Part shown: positions 26,106-34,855 of the stretch, piece after piece | How positions within the stretch are numbered: position 1 is the first letter of the stretch | Layout: each line of letters starts with the position of its first letter | NCBI RefSeq assembly: GCF_000379765.1 | Contig: NZ_KB903431.1 | Span: 511,788 to 575,787, forward strand | DNA from: Flexithrix dorotheae DSM 6795 | GTDB taxonomy: Bacteria; Bacteroidota; Bacteroidia; Cytophagales; Flammeovirgaceae | DNA length: 64,000 nt | Direction of reading: 5' to 3' | Translations under genes and position numbers: made by a program | Notes under the pieces: generated by a model | Databases searched by the model: none | What the model saw: only the letters and a program-made list of their open reading frames with translations | What the model was told of the DNA's origin: nothing

Positions 26106-27293
26106 TTATCCTTCAAGGGCTGCAACTCCTGGAAGTGTTTTCCCTTCCATAAACTCCAATAAAGCTCCTCCTCCAGTAGATACATAAGATACTTTATCTC
26201 CGTAACCAAGGTTATTGATAGCTGATGCAGAGTCCCCTCCACCAATCAGTGAAAATCCTCCATTTTCGGTAGCTTTTACCACTGCCTCAGCGATACCTAC
26301 CGTTCCAACAGCAAAAGTAGGGAATTCAAATACTCCCATAGGACCATTCCATAAAACAGTTTTGGATTCTTCAATTACTTTTGAGAATTTTTCAATGGAC
26401 TTTGGCCCAATGTCTAATCCTTCCCAATCTGGATTAATTTGGCCTGAAGGAACTACATTAGTGTTAGCATCATTACTGAATCCATCAGCCTCCACAGTAT
26501 CTTCCGGTAATAAAAGATTAACCCCCTTTTCTTTAGCCTTCTTTAAGAGTTCTAAGGCTAAATCCATTTTATCCTCCTCCAACAACGATTTTCCAATTTC
26601 CCCTCCCTGAGCCTTGGAAAAGGTATAGGACATTCCTCCACCAATTATAAGGTTGTCAACCTTGTCCAATAATTTTTCAATTATTAAAATTTTATCGGAA
26701 ATCTTCGCTCCACCCATAATTGCAGTGAATGGTCTGTCAGGATTGGTCATAATTTTTTCTGCATTATCCAATTCCGCCTTCATCACATATCCGGCACATT
26801 TATCAGAAAAGAACTGTGCAATAACAGCTGTAGAAGCATGGGCTCTGTGAGCGGTTCCAAAGGCATCGTTTACATAAAAGTTTCCATGTTTGGATAGTTT
26901 TTCCGAAAACCCTACATCTCCTTTTGTTTCTTCTTTATAAAACCTGAGGTTATCCAATAATAATACTTCCCCCGGTTTTAATTCTGAGGAAATTTTATAA
27001 GCTTCCTCTCCAATACAATCTCCTCCAAATTTTACCTCAACCCCTAAGGCATCAGAAAGATCTTTTACAATGTGTTTTAAAGAAAATTTTTCTTCATAAC
27101 CCGTTTTTGGCCGACCTAGATGCGACATCAGGATCAGTGCACCACCATCACCAATTATTTTATTTAAAGTAGGAACAGCAGCCTTAATCCTGGTGTGGTC
27201 AGTTATTTCAAAATTTTCGTTTAACGGAACATTAAAATCAACTCTTACCAAAACTTTTTTTCCACTAAAGTTGAATTCGTCAATGCCTTTCAT
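26106..27293 (-). CDS. pgk: Phosphoglycerate kinase
   Basis: 395 residues. It interconverts 1,3-bisphosphoglycerate and 3-phosphoglycerate with ADP/ATP. Signature segments: [15 protein letters not shown] (15-29), [27 protein letters not shown] and the C-terminal nucleotide loop [10 protein letters not shown] -7 box on the minus strand (complement of CAAATCTA at 27334-27341) lies about 40 bases upstream, so it may have its own promoter in addition to reading from ruvB, 73 bases upstream. Confidence 0.97.
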   Translation of the reverse strand: MKGIDEFNFSGKKVLVRVDFNVPLNENFEITDHTRIKAAVPTLNKIIGDGGALILMSHLGRPKTGYEEKFSLKHIVKDLSDALGVEVKFGGDCIGEEAYKISSELKPGEVLLLDNLRFYKEETKGDVGFSEKLSKHGNFYVNDAFGTAHRAHASTAVIAQFFSDKCAGYVMKAELDNAEKIMTNPDRPFTAIMGGAKISDKILIIEKLLDKVDNLIIGGGMSYTFSKAQGGEIGKSLLEEDKMDLALELLKKAKEKGVNLLLPEDTVEADGFSNDANTNVVPSGQINPDWEGLDIGPKSIEKFSKVIEESKTVLWNGPMGVFEFPTFAVGTVGIAEAVVKATENGGFSLIGGGDSASAINNLGYGDKVSYVSTGGGALLEFMEGKTLPGVAALEG

Positions 27294-27366
27294 AAAGATA
27301 TTTTGTTAAAATTTGGATAAAAAAATTATACAGCAAATCTAATCACTTATTCGGCAATTCCCACCC

Positions 27367-28395
27367 TCAGTCGAACAATGTTTTAGAATGGGAAGGGGGA
27401 ATAATATTGAGGTGTTTATAGGCTAACATTGTAGTCTCACGCCCTCTGGAAGTTCGTTTTATATAACCTTCTTTTATAAGAAATGGCTCATAAACTTCCT
27501 CTATGGTTTCGGCCTCTTCGCTACAGGCAGTGGCGATAGTTGAAATTCCAACAGGCCCTCCTTTGAACTTTTCAATGATAGTTTTTAAAATTCGGTTATC
27601 CATTTCATCAAGGCCATTGTGATCCACATTAAGGGCATCAAGGGCAATTCGGGCAATGTCCAAATTGATTACCCCATCTCCTTTGATTTGGGCAAAATCT
27701 CTTGTTCTTCGAAGTAGGTTATTGGCAATTCTTGGTGTTCCCCTGCTCCTGCGCGCAATTTCAAATGCTGCATCATCCTTAATTGGAGTTTCCAAAATTG
27801 CAGATGATCTTTTGATAATTTTACTTAGAAGTTTTGAATCATAATATTCCAGTCTTGAATTAATGCCAAACCGGGCTCTTAATGGAGAAGTTAATAATCC
27901 GGATCTGGTTGTGGCCCCAATAAGCGTAAATGGATTAAGTCCAATTTGTATAGTTCGGGCATTAGGTCCGCTGTCCAGTACAATGTCAATTTTATAGTCC
28001 TCCATTGCCGAATAAAGATATTCTTCAATTACCGGGTTGAGCCTGTGAATTTCATCAATAAATAGTACATCATTTTCTTCGAGGTTTGTCAATAAACCTG
28101 CAAGGTCCCCGGGTTTTTCCAACACTGGTCCGGAGGTTATTTTTATTCCTGCTCCCAATTCATTGGCAATGATGTTTGATAAGGTTGTTTTCCCTAATCC
28201 CGGAGGACCATGTAAAAGTACGTGATCCAATGCTTCTCCTCTTTTTAGTGCTGCCTGTACAAATATCCTTATATTTTCTACGATCTTATCCTGTCCACTA
28301 AAATCCTCAAATGATAATGGCCTTAAGGACTTATCAATGTCTTTTTCTTCATCTGAAAATCCTTCTGCATCTGGTTTTAAATAATCCTCACGCAT
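27367..28395 (-). CDS. ruvB: Holliday junction branch migration DNA helicase RuvB
   Basis: 342 residues. AAA+ motor with Walker [13 protein letters not shown] (about 64-75), Walker [10 protein letters not shown], sensor residues in [18 protein letters not shown] and the C-terminal winged helix (PLISRTGRE-equivalent [17 protein letters not shown]). It drives branch migration with RuvA at recombination junctions. ruvA and ruvC are not nearby, which is normal in Bacteroidota. Preceded by a promoter-like TTTG-N20-TAATTTTA. Confidence 0.97.
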   Translation of the reverse strand: MREDYLKPDAEGFSDEEKDIDKSLRPLSFEDFSGQDKIVENIRIFVQAALKRGEALDHVLLHGPPGLGKTTLSNIIANELGAGIKITSGPVLEKPGDLAGLLTNLEENDVLFIDEIHRLNPVIEEYLYSAMEDYKIDIVLDSGPNARTIQIGLNPFTLIGATTRSGLLTSPLRARFGINSRLEYYDSKLLSKIIKRSSAILETPIKDDAAFEIARRSRGTPRIANNLLRRTRDFAQIKGDGVINLDIARIALDALNVDHNGLDEMDNRILKTIIEKFKGGPVGISTIATACSEEAETIEEVYEPFLIKEGYIKRTSRGRETTMLAYKHLNIIPPSHSKTLFD

Positions 28396-28411
28396 ATTCT
28401 TATTTTTTTGC

Positions 28412-28443
28412 TAAAATTAAGTTTTAGTCATTTGGCATACAAA
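28412..28443 (-). promoter_or_regulatory. Promoter-like element before ruvB
   Basis: Read on the minus strand: TTTG (28443-28440), 20-base spacer, TAATTTTA (28419-28412), one base off the TAnnTTTG consensus and identical to the -7 box before rnpB. A start near 28408 gives a leader of about 12 bases. Confidence 0.45.
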
Positions 28444-28792
28444 AAATCTGAGTAAAAGTACTTGAAGCTTACTGATAAAGGAGTGCTAACCAAAAGATTT
28501 AAAATACAACAAATAATTACATTAATTAATTTAATTAAAACTTTTAGAAACAGATTGTAAAAAAAATAAGAGAATAAAATTGAGTTCTGATAATTGTATT
28601 TTTTTGATAATTTGTTGTCTTATTTTGTTGATCGCTTGGTTCAGGAATACAATATTCCAGATATAAAAATTGTAATATTATTTATCTTGAAATTTTATGT
28701 ACTTTATTTTTTTTTAAAGATTTTCAGAGTTTTTCGAGTTGTCAAAAATATTGGTAATAATTGGGAGTTCATTCAATAAAAAACTACGAAGT
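28444..28792. other. AT-rich intergenic region before the LRR gene
   Basis: About 350 bases of AT-rich sequence between divergent ruvB and the leucine-rich repeat gene. No gene or RNA could be supported; a 61-codon frame with no convincing start or composition was set aside. Confidence 0.45.
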
Positions 28793-29623
28793 ATGAATAG
28801 ATTGAATACTTTTTTATTCCTTGTTTTGGTTTTACAATTATTTACCAACGCTGGAGCTGTGGCAGGGTCTGAGTCTGCAACCCAAACGATTGATATTTCA
28901 TGGTGGAATAAATTGGAACCAGGCTGGAAAAGAATATTTAAATCGGCTGTTGGAATCGGAGAAACCCCGACTAAAGATGATTTTGTACAAATATCTGAAC
29001 TTAAAGTGTTGGATTGTTCCCAGAATCCCATAACCACTCTTAAGCCTGTCGCCAGTTTAAAAAAGCTTGAATCTTTATGGTGTGATCAGACTAAAATTAC
29101 AGATTTAGGACCAATAAAAGATTTGGAAAATTTAAAAATTCTAAATTTTGGTTCTACGAAAGTCACCGATTTAAGTCCCGTTAAAAACCTTGAAAGTTTA
29201 ACCAAATTAGAATTTTACAGAACAAAGGTGTCCGATTTAAGTCCTGTTGCCGGATTAAAGAATTTGGAAGTAATTGATTGCTCTAACACCGATGTCCTAA
29301 ATTTGGAGCCCATCAGTAACCTTGTAAATTTACGTGTTTTATATTGCAATAATACAGATGTGAAAAGCCTTGAGCCTTTAAAGAATTTAAAAGCCTTAAC
29401 TGAATTGTCCTTTTTAAGGACTAATGTAAATACCCTGGCCCCTTTAAAAAATGTAAAAACTTTAAAAGAACTAGTGTTTCAACATACACAGGTGAGTAGT
29501 CTGGAGCCGGTCTTTGGAATTTCAGGGCTTGCAATTGTTTATTGCGAGAATACAATGATTCCTTCTGTAGAGGTTCAGAAACTGCGAAATGCTAATCCAA
29601 ATTGTGAAGTTTATATGGAATAG
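28793..29623 (+). CDS. Secreted leucine-rich repeat protein
   Basis: 276 residues from the ATG at 28793, chosen because it places a clean signal peptide first (NRLNTFLFLVLVLQLFTNAGA, cut after about residue 25). From about residue 80 there are nine repeats of about 22 residues with the pattern LxxLxCxxTxVxxLxPLxxL, close to internalin-type LRRs (for instance TKVSDLSPVAGLKNLEVIDC). Regular Cys residues occur on the same repeat face (LDCS, LWCD, IDCS, LYCN, VYCE). It would fold as a small periplasmic or surface solenoid, probably for protein binding. No sorting domain follows. Function unknown. Confidence 0.8.
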   Translation: MNRLNTFLFLVLVLQLFTNAGAVAGSESATQTIDISWWNKLEPGWKRIFKSAVGIGETPTKDDFVQISELKVLDCSQNPITTLKPVASLKKLESLWCDQTKITDLGPIKDLENLKILNFGSTKVTDLSPVKNLESLTKLEFYRTKVSDLSPVAGLKNLEVIDCSNTDVLNLEPISNLVNLRVLYCNNTDVKSLEPLKNLKALTELSFLRTNVNTLAPLKNVKTLKELVFQHTQVSSLEPVFGISGLAIVYCENTMIPSVEVQKLRNANPNCEVYME

Positions 29624-29640
29624 AGGATGTAATTTTTCAT

Positions 29641-29680
29641 AAAAAAAGGACTGTCAAAAGAAATTGGCAGTCCTTTTTTT
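29641..29680. terminator. Bidirectional terminator between the LRR and DUF1573 genes
   Basis: AAAAAAAGGACTG (29641-29653) pairs with CAGTCCTTTTTTT (29668-29680), loop of 14 bases. Confidence 0.85.
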
Positions 29681-29696
29681 ATGGAACCGATCCGGA

Positions 29697-30782
29697 TTAC
29701 TGATCCAATTGATATAGTTTTATTTTTAATTTTTGGGTGGTTCTTTCAGGATCATTACAGTAGAGTTGAATTGTCCTGTCCTGAGTTCCTTTCTTACCAA
29801 TATTCTTTACCAGGATATTAAGATTAACAAAGTCATATGGTTTGATTACCTTTTTTGAAATTTCCTGAACTTCGCAACCATAACCGGGCACAATTTTTTG
29901 GATAATTAAATCCTTCTGGCCGGAGTTGGTAAGCACAAATTCCACCATTCTTCCTTCTCCTACATTGGTTTTGCCCAAGTTTTTAACAGAATCAGAAACT
30001 GTGAGCTTGGGAAATAAATAATTGTCGTAATTTATATCAGAAGGGAAATGCTGTTTAATTGAGGCTACAACAGTGATGTCAAATAAAGGAAAATCCTGAT
30101 CTTCCCGAAAAAACAGCACATTATCATTAACTACTCCAAAATCATTTTTTAATTCAGGATGATAGTAAATCGTAATGTATCCTCTCGAATTTGGTTTGAT
30201 TACTCTGGACGAATCAAAAACAGCTTCAATGTAACCGGGAGCACTTAAAGTGTCTTTTAAGGTGATTTCTTCATTTGAACTATTATAAAATTCAACGACT
30301 GTTTTTACTGGTGAGGCGTTGGTGATGGTTCCCAAAATCAACCTTTTACTTTTAAACCTGAACTGTCCTTTTTCAACCGGAAATTCTCTTTCAACTTCTT
30401 CAAAAGTATTGGCTATGAAACCACTGATGGTTAACTCAGATTTTTGCGGTATAGCATTCCTGGTATATACTGTAAAAGTTTTTTCAAAGGGTCCTGGCTT
30501 ATAAGGTTCGAAAGAAACCTCTATAAAACCAAAGTCCCCGGGTTTCATGGATTCTTTTGGAAACTTGATTTCCCCGCAGGCACAATCTGAGTCTACTTTA
30601 TCAATTTGGATAGCCTGCCCACCCGCTACATAAAATTTAAATTTATGAGTAATTTCTTTTTTACTTAGTTCAAATTGACCGAGGTTTTGGGACAAGTTCT
30701 CAAAGTTTATAATCCCGGATTGGCCATTACTGGAAGTTAAAAATGAAAAGGAAATTAAAATTGTAGCAAAAAATTTTGTCAT
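29697..30782 (-). CDS. DUF1573 domain protein, exported
   Basis: 361 residues with an N-terminal signal peptide (KFFATILISFSFLTSSNGQ). The first Ig-like domain (about 25-120) matches DUF1573: FENLSQNLGQFELSKKEITHKF, then DKVDSDCACGEIKFPKESMKPGD with its paired cysteines, which is the usual signature. At least two further beta-sandwich repeats follow; a second Cys-containing segment (PGYGCEVQEI) is near residue 310. The family is abundant in Bacteroidota and uncharacterised. Stands alone on the minus strand. Confidence 0.8.
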   Translation of the reverse strand: MTKFFATILISFSFLTSSNGQSGIINFENLSQNLGQFELSKKEITHKFKFYVAGGQAIQIDKVDSDCACGEIKFPKESMKPGDFGFIEVSFEPYKPGPFEKTFTVYTRNAIPQKSELTISGFIANTFEEVEREFPVEKGQFRFKSKRLILGTITNASPVKTVVEFYNSSNEEITLKDTLSAPGYIEAVFDSSRVIKPNSRGYITIYYHPELKNDFGVVNDNVLFFREDQDFPLFDITVVASIKQHFPSDINYDNYLFPKLTVSDSVKNLGKTNVGEGRMVEFVLTNSGQKDLIIQKIVPGYGCEVQEISKKVIKPYDFVNLNILVKNIGKKGTQDRTIQLYCNDPERTTQKLKIKLYQLDQ

Positions 30783-30992
30783 GGATTTTCCTTAAAGTCT
30801 AAAAAATGGTAAAAATATATAATTGACAAGAGTAGTACTAAATACCTAATTGAATTATTGAGAAAATATTTTAGGGAATAAACCTATTTAGTCGGGTTTT
30901 TGATGAAATGTATTTTAAATTATAGTAGGTTTCTTTTCCCTCAAAATTCGTACTTAACTATCAATTAGTTTTAAAGATTCTACAATTTCAAA

Positions 30993-31023
30993 TTTGAGAT
31001 AGGATTAATTTATTATAATTTTA
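30993..31023 (+). promoter_or_regulatory. Promoter for rnpB
   Basis: TTTG (30993-30996), a 19-base spacer and TAATTTTA (31016-31023), one base off TAnnTTTG. It predicts a start near 31029, which is where the RNase P P1 helix begins. Confidence 0.55.
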
Positions 31024-31028
31024 CAGGC

Positions 31029-31424
31029 ATAAATATAAATGGTCTTATCGCCTGTTTATTCAGGAGGAAAGTCCGGGCAACAAAGGGCACCACACTTCCT
31101 AACAGGAAGGGTCACGTAAAAATGATACAGAAAGTGCAACAGAAAGTATACCGCATCCTTTTTGGGGTGTAAGGGTGAAATGGTGAGGTAAGAGCTTACC
31201 GCCTCCATAGTGATATGGAGGGCACTGCAAACCTTGTGGGTTGAAAGGCCAAATAAACTCTGCTTATCCTAATTTTTTTTAGGTTGAAGGATTGCCCGTC
31301 TTATTTTTTCGTTAAGGAAAGAGCAGAGAGGGTAGGCTGATAAAAATCATAAGCAATTTTGATTTTAGATAAATGATAAGAGTCTCTTTGAGATACAGAA
31401 CCCGGCTTATAAGTTTATATTTAC
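31029..31424 (+). ncRNA. rnpB: RNase P RNA (bacterial class A)
   Basis: The 5' conserved block GAGGAAAGTCCGGGC is at about 31053-31068 and the 3' block ACAGAACCCGGCTTAT at about 31395-31410, both universal in bacterial RNase P RNA. The ends pair to form P1: AAATATAAA at about 31031 with TTTATATTT near 31413-31422, and CTTAT with ATAAG. Internal conserved segments (ACAGAAAGTGCAACAGAAA, GGTGAAATGGTGAGGTAAGAG, CTGCAAACC) are also present. It cleaves 5' leaders from tRNA precursors. Ends are approximate to about five bases. Confidence 0.93.
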
Positions 31425-31452
31425 TTTTTAATTTTCAACCATAACACTAAAA

Positions 31453-32604
31453 ATGGCAAAGATTCTAATTGTAGATGATGAAAAAAGTATTCGATATACT
31501 TTAAGAGAAATTTTAGAATTTGAAAAGTATAAAATCGATGAGGCAAAGGATGGGGAAGAAGGTTTCGAAATGATAAAAAAATCGGATTATGATGTGGTGT
31601 TATGCGATGTGAAGATGCCCAGAATGGATGGAATTGAATTACTTCAGAAAGCCATGGAATTGGGTAAGGATATGCAGTTTATCATGATTTCTGCCCATGG
31701 GAATATTGATACTGCTGTGGAGGCTACCAAAAAAGGAGCATTCGATTTTATTCAAAAACCACCAGATTTAAATCGCCTTTTGTTGTCTATCAGAAATGCT
31801 TTGGATAAATCTAATCTGGTGGCTGAAACAAAAGTGCTCAAGCGAAGAATTTCCAAAACTCATGATATCATTGGGGAGTCCGATGCGATAAAGGTAGTGA
31901 AGGAGGCAATTGAAAAAGTGGCTCCAACGGAGGCAAGAGTTCTAATTACAGGCCCTAACGGATCAGGGAAGGAGCTTGTGGCCAAATGGCTCCATAGTAA
32001 AAGCCAGAGGGCAGGAGGTCCAATGGTGGAGGTAAATTGTGCGGCTATTCCGGCAGAACTTATTGAAAGTGAATTGTTTGGCCATGAAAAAGGTGCCTTT
32101 ACTTCAGCGGTAAAACAAAGAATAGGTAAATTCGAACAGGCGAATGGGGGAACGATTTTCCTTGATGAAATTGGAGATATGAGTTTGTCGGCACAGGCCA
32201 AAGTGCTGAGAGCTTTACAGGAGAATAAAATTACCAGAGTTGGAGGTGATAAGGAAATTAAAGTAAATGTGAGGGTTTTGGCTGCAACCAATAAGGACCT
32301 AAAAGAAGAAATTTCCAAAAAAAGGTTCAGAGAAGATTTATATCATCGTTTAAGTGTGATTTTAATAAAAGTACCCCCATTAAATGAGAGAAAAGAAGAC
32401 ATCCCTTTACTTACGGATAGGTTCTTAGCCGATATTTCTGCTGAATATGGCGAATCCAAGAAAGTGATTACAGATGAGGCACTTAAAAAGTTACAAGCGG
32501 CAGATTGGTCGGGAAATATTCGTGAATTACGGAACGTAACAGAAAGGCTGGTAATCATGAGTCAACAGGAAATTACTGCAGACGATGTTGAAAAATATTT
32601 GTAA
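31453..32604 (+). CDS. Sigma-54-type response regulator lacking a DNA-binding domain
   Basis: 383 residues. Receiver domain 1-120 with acidic pocket VDDE (8-10) and phospho-acceptor Asp52 in LCDVKMPRMDG; AAA+ sigma-54 activator domain about 140-375 with Walker A GPNGSGKE (167-174), the sigma-54 contact loop GAFTSA (214-219, canonical GAFTGA) and Walker B TIFLDEIGD (234-242). The protein stops right after the AAA+ domain (QEITADDVEKYL), with no Fis-type helix-turn-helix and no continuation downstream. It would regulate transcription from solution or through a partner. It starts 29 bases after rnpB; no kinase is adjacent. Confidence 0.9.
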   Translation: MAKILIVDDEKSIRYTLREILEFEKYKIDEAKDGEEGFEMIKKSDYDVVLCDVKMPRMDGIELLQKAMELGKDMQFIMISAHGNIDTAVEATKKGAFDFIQKPPDLNRLLLSIRNALDKSNLVAETKVLKRRISKTHDIIGESDAIKVVKEAIEKVAPTEARVLITGPNGSGKELVAKWLHSKSQRAGGPMVEVNCAAIPAELIESELFGHEKGAFTSAVKQRIGKFEQANGGTIFLDEIGDMSLSAQAKVLRALQENKITRVGGDKEIKVNVRVLAATNKDLKEEISKKRFREDLYHRLSVILIKVPPLNERKEDIPLLTDRFLADISAEYGESKKVITDEALKKLQAADWSGNIRELRNVTERLVIMSQQEITADDVEKYL

Positions 32605-32626
32605 AATCTTTACAAAACCACAAAAT

Positions 32627-32657
32627 AAAAAAGGGATGATTTATTCATCCCTTTTTT
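32627..32657. terminator. Bidirectional terminator between the regulator and the small lipoprotein
   Basis: AAAAAAGGGATGA (32627-32639) and TCATCCCTTTTTT (32645-32657) with a five-base loop. Confidence 0.85.
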
Positions 32658-32680
32658 GTTGGCAAAAATTAAAACTAAAA

Positions 32681-32812
32681 TTAAACATTAGCCTTTTTTA
32701 CCTCTTCAATTTCTTTTTTCATGTCCTTTTTAGCGTAAGTAGGGCATGTTTTATAGGTGCAAGCAGATATTCCGAATATTAAGAAGGATATAAATAATAA
32801 TTTGAACTTCAT
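32681..32812 (-). CDS. Small lipoprotein (43 aa)
   Basis: ATG at 32812-32810, stop TAA at 32683-32681. The 43 residues begin MKFKLLFISFLIFGISACTY: a hydrophobic signal with lipobox ISAC, so Cys18 would be lipidated. The mature part (CTYKTCPTYAKKDMKKEI and a Lys/Glu-rich tail) is a short charged helix. The KTCPTYAKK segment after the lipobox looks like a tiny lipoprotein of a type common in Cytophagia, but no function is known. It is just upstream of a bidirectional terminator and is well separated from neighbours. Confidence 0.65.
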   Translation of the reverse strand: MKFKLLFISFLIFGISACTYKTCPTYAKKDMKKEIEEVKKANV

Positions 32813-32917
32813 GATTTATATGATTTTGGCCTGAAAATTTTATGAAAAACTAATTAATTCTATTTTTATTGTTGATTTCCCACCATTATACGAAATAGGG
32901 GAAATAAATCCAATTAT

Positions 32918-33913
32918 TTACTCATTTACCAAAAGGTTACAACCCCTGATATCTGCCTGATCCAGTCTGCCAAGAATTTTTACTGAACTCCCTTTCTCAA
33001 CATAAGAACCTAAGTCTTTAGTTTCAATAAAACAACAAGAATCAATATTAGCAAGATCTATTATATTGATCGCCCCGCTTTTTACTTCAAATGTTGGAGA
33101 TAATGGATCATTAACTTCTCTTAACAAAATTCTTGCCCAATTAGGGAAAGTAAAGACTCCATTTTTTTTTGCGTAAAATTGAGACAATAATTCTGTCATT
33201 CCATATTCTGAGTGAATTTTTTGAGTATTTAATCCCGATTTTAATATTTGATGTAATTCTTCCCGTATTATTTCTTCTCTTTTTCCTTTCATTCCACCAG
33301 TTTCCATAACTATATGATGATCTCCCGATAGATCTAATCCCATTTCTGCCAAATCCAACAAGGCAAAAGAAACACCGATAAGGAGGATTTTTTTGCCTTT
33401 ACTTTTTAAAGTATCAACTTTTTCTTTCAACTCTTCCAGGTTCTTCAAAAAATACCCAGATTCAATATCTGCATATTGCATAAAATGATTGACCATAAAA
33501 ACAAGAGAGGAGTTTCCTCTTTCCAGATAAGAGGGAAGAAGCGCAAGAATAGCATATTGTTTTAAATCTCCATATTGTGTTTCAAAAATTGATTTTGAAA
33601 TTTCCTTGTAAAAATCAGGGTCCCCTATGTAATGCTTACTCGTTTTTGCACCTGTAGTCCCACTGCTTTCAAAAACCAGCCTGGGAGTAATTTTGTTACA
33701 AATAACATTAAATGATTTGTAAAACTCAATTGGAAGGAAAGGTATTTCCTGAATGGATTTTATTTGTTTTGGATCAATTTTAAGATGATTTAAATATTCT
33801 TGGTATACCAGATTATTTTTACTTTGGTATTGGAATACTTCTATTGCTAAATCTTCAAAATTGCTTTTATTAATATTTAATATTTTGTCTTTATAATGGT
33901 CGGATTGTAGCAT
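32918..33913 (-). CDS. LuxE/PaaK-family acyl-protein synthetase-like enzyme
   Basis: 331 residues from the ATG at 33913. A longer frame starts at 34000, but its extra N-terminus is hydrophobic and unlike the family, and homology begins at about MLQSDHYKDKILNINKSNFE. The adenylate-forming motif VFESSGTTGAKTS is visible, followed by a glycine-rich core (METGGMKGKRE) and a HSEYGMTELLSQFY segment like the YGxTE motif of acyl-adenylating enzymes. LuxE activates fatty acids as acyl-AMP and passes them to its own cysteine. There is no luxC or luxD neighbour, so the acyl acceptor is unknown; roles in exopolysaccharide or lipid modification are possible. Confidence 0.8.
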   Translation of the reverse strand: MLQSDHYKDKILNINKSNFEDLAIEVFQYQSKNNLVYQEYLNHLKIDPKQIKSIQEIPFLPIEFYKSFNVICNKITPRLVFESSGTTGAKTSKHYIGDPDFYKEISKSIFETQYGDLKQYAILALLPSYLERGNSSLVFMVNHFMQYADIESGYFLKNLEELKEKVDTLKSKGKKILLIGVSFALLDLAEMGLDLSGDHHIVMETGGMKGKREEIIREELHQILKSGLNTQKIHSEYGMTELLSQFYAKKNGVFTFPNWARILLREVNDPLSPTFEVKSGAINIIDLANIDSCCFIETKDLGSYVEKGSSVKILGRLDQADIRGCNLLVNE

Positions 33914-34138
33914 ATTAAATAATAAAATAAAAATTATAATTCTTCCTTTTGCGTTAATTTTGAATATTGTGGAAATTAAAACACAATTTTGTGTTTTCAT
34001 GGTTATTTTTAAACAACCATTGCATTTTTTTAAGGGTCATTAAGTTAATCCATTTTTTACATTTACCATCAACTTTATAAACCTATTGATCTGAGTGATT
34101 TTTTATTTCAAGTCCTCAAAAAATTAACAAATCTGTTT

Positions 34139-34747
34139 ATGAATATATCAGGCAAAAGTATTTTAAACATTTCATTTTTTGTTTTCTTTTTATCCATTAT
34201 TGTCATTTCCTGTTATCCAGAACCTGAATTTAGTGATATTCCAGAAATAGAGTTTGTGGAAATTGGAAATAAAGTGGTTCAAAAAATAGATCCCAATACA
34301 GGTTTTGTTACTATTGCCGATTCTGTAAATATTACCATCACCTTTAAAGATGGAGACGGTGATTTGGGGCTTTCTGGTGATGAAGGATATCCAGAATATG
34401 GGGAATTTGAAGTGGATGACAATGGAATTATTCTGGAAGACAGCATTCCCAATAAATTTAATAATAATTATTTTGTAGATGTTTTTAGAAAGGAAGAAGG
34501 GGTTTGGGTGCCTTTTCTTTTTCCTGACATAGCTAATTTCAATGGTCGGTTTCCCAAATTAAATAAACTGGGCACTGAAACCCCTCTTGAAGGCGATCTT
34601 AGTTATAGTTTTGCAGTTTTCTATGATATAGGTGAAATCAAAACTGGTGATATTCTTCGTTTTGATGTACAAATTGCGGACCGATCCAAAAATCTCAGTA
34701 ATATAATTACCACTGATTCAATAGTAGTGGCAGACAAGCCTTTATAG
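34139..34747 (+). CDS. Lipoprotein of unknown function with acidic Asp-Gly motif
   Basis: 202 residues. Signal with lipobox IVISC near residue 30 (SIIVISCYPEPEF), so it is probably an outer-membrane lipoprotein. An acidic ITFKDGDGDLGLSGDEG stretch (about 75-92) resembles calcium-binding Asp-Gly loops seen in many Bacteroidota lipoproteins. The rest is predicted beta-rich. No enzyme motif. It stands between the LuxE-like gene (divergent) and tyrS. Confidence 0.65.
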   Translation: MNISGKSILNISFFVFFLSIIVISCYPEPEFSDIPEIEFVEIGNKVVQKIDPNTGFVTIADSVNITITFKDGDGDLGLSGDEGYPEYGEFEVDDNGIILEDSIPNKFNNNYFVDVFRKEEGVWVPFLFPDIANFNGRFPKLNKLGTETPLEGDLSYSFAVFYDIGEIKTGDILRFDVQIADRSKNLSNIITTDSIVVADKPL

Positions 34748-34843
34748 TTTCTTTTCTTAATTTATCCAGAATTAGAGTTTTAATATTTCTCGGTACGCAC
34801 AAAAGATTTTCTGTCTTGATTTAAGGATAAAAAATTCATTCCT

Positions 34844-34851
34844 TAAATTTG
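34844..34851 (+). promoter_or_regulatory. -7 promoter box just before tyrS
   Basis: TAAATTTG, an exact TAnnTTTG match, ends four bases before the tyrS ATG at 34856. A TTG lies 25 bases upstream (34816-34818), slightly too far. As at dnaB, use of this box implies a leaderless or near-leaderless message. Confidence 0.35.
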
Positions 34852-34855
34852 CCGC

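Noticed and set aside
28594-28779. 61-codon plus-strand frame before the LRR gene
   Set aside because: Composition follows the AT-rich background and it ends just before the real start; no family features.
33914-34000. Longer N-terminus (29 residues) for the LuxE-like protein
   Set aside because: The extra residues are hydrophobic and AT-driven, and family-like sequence begins at the ATG at 33913.
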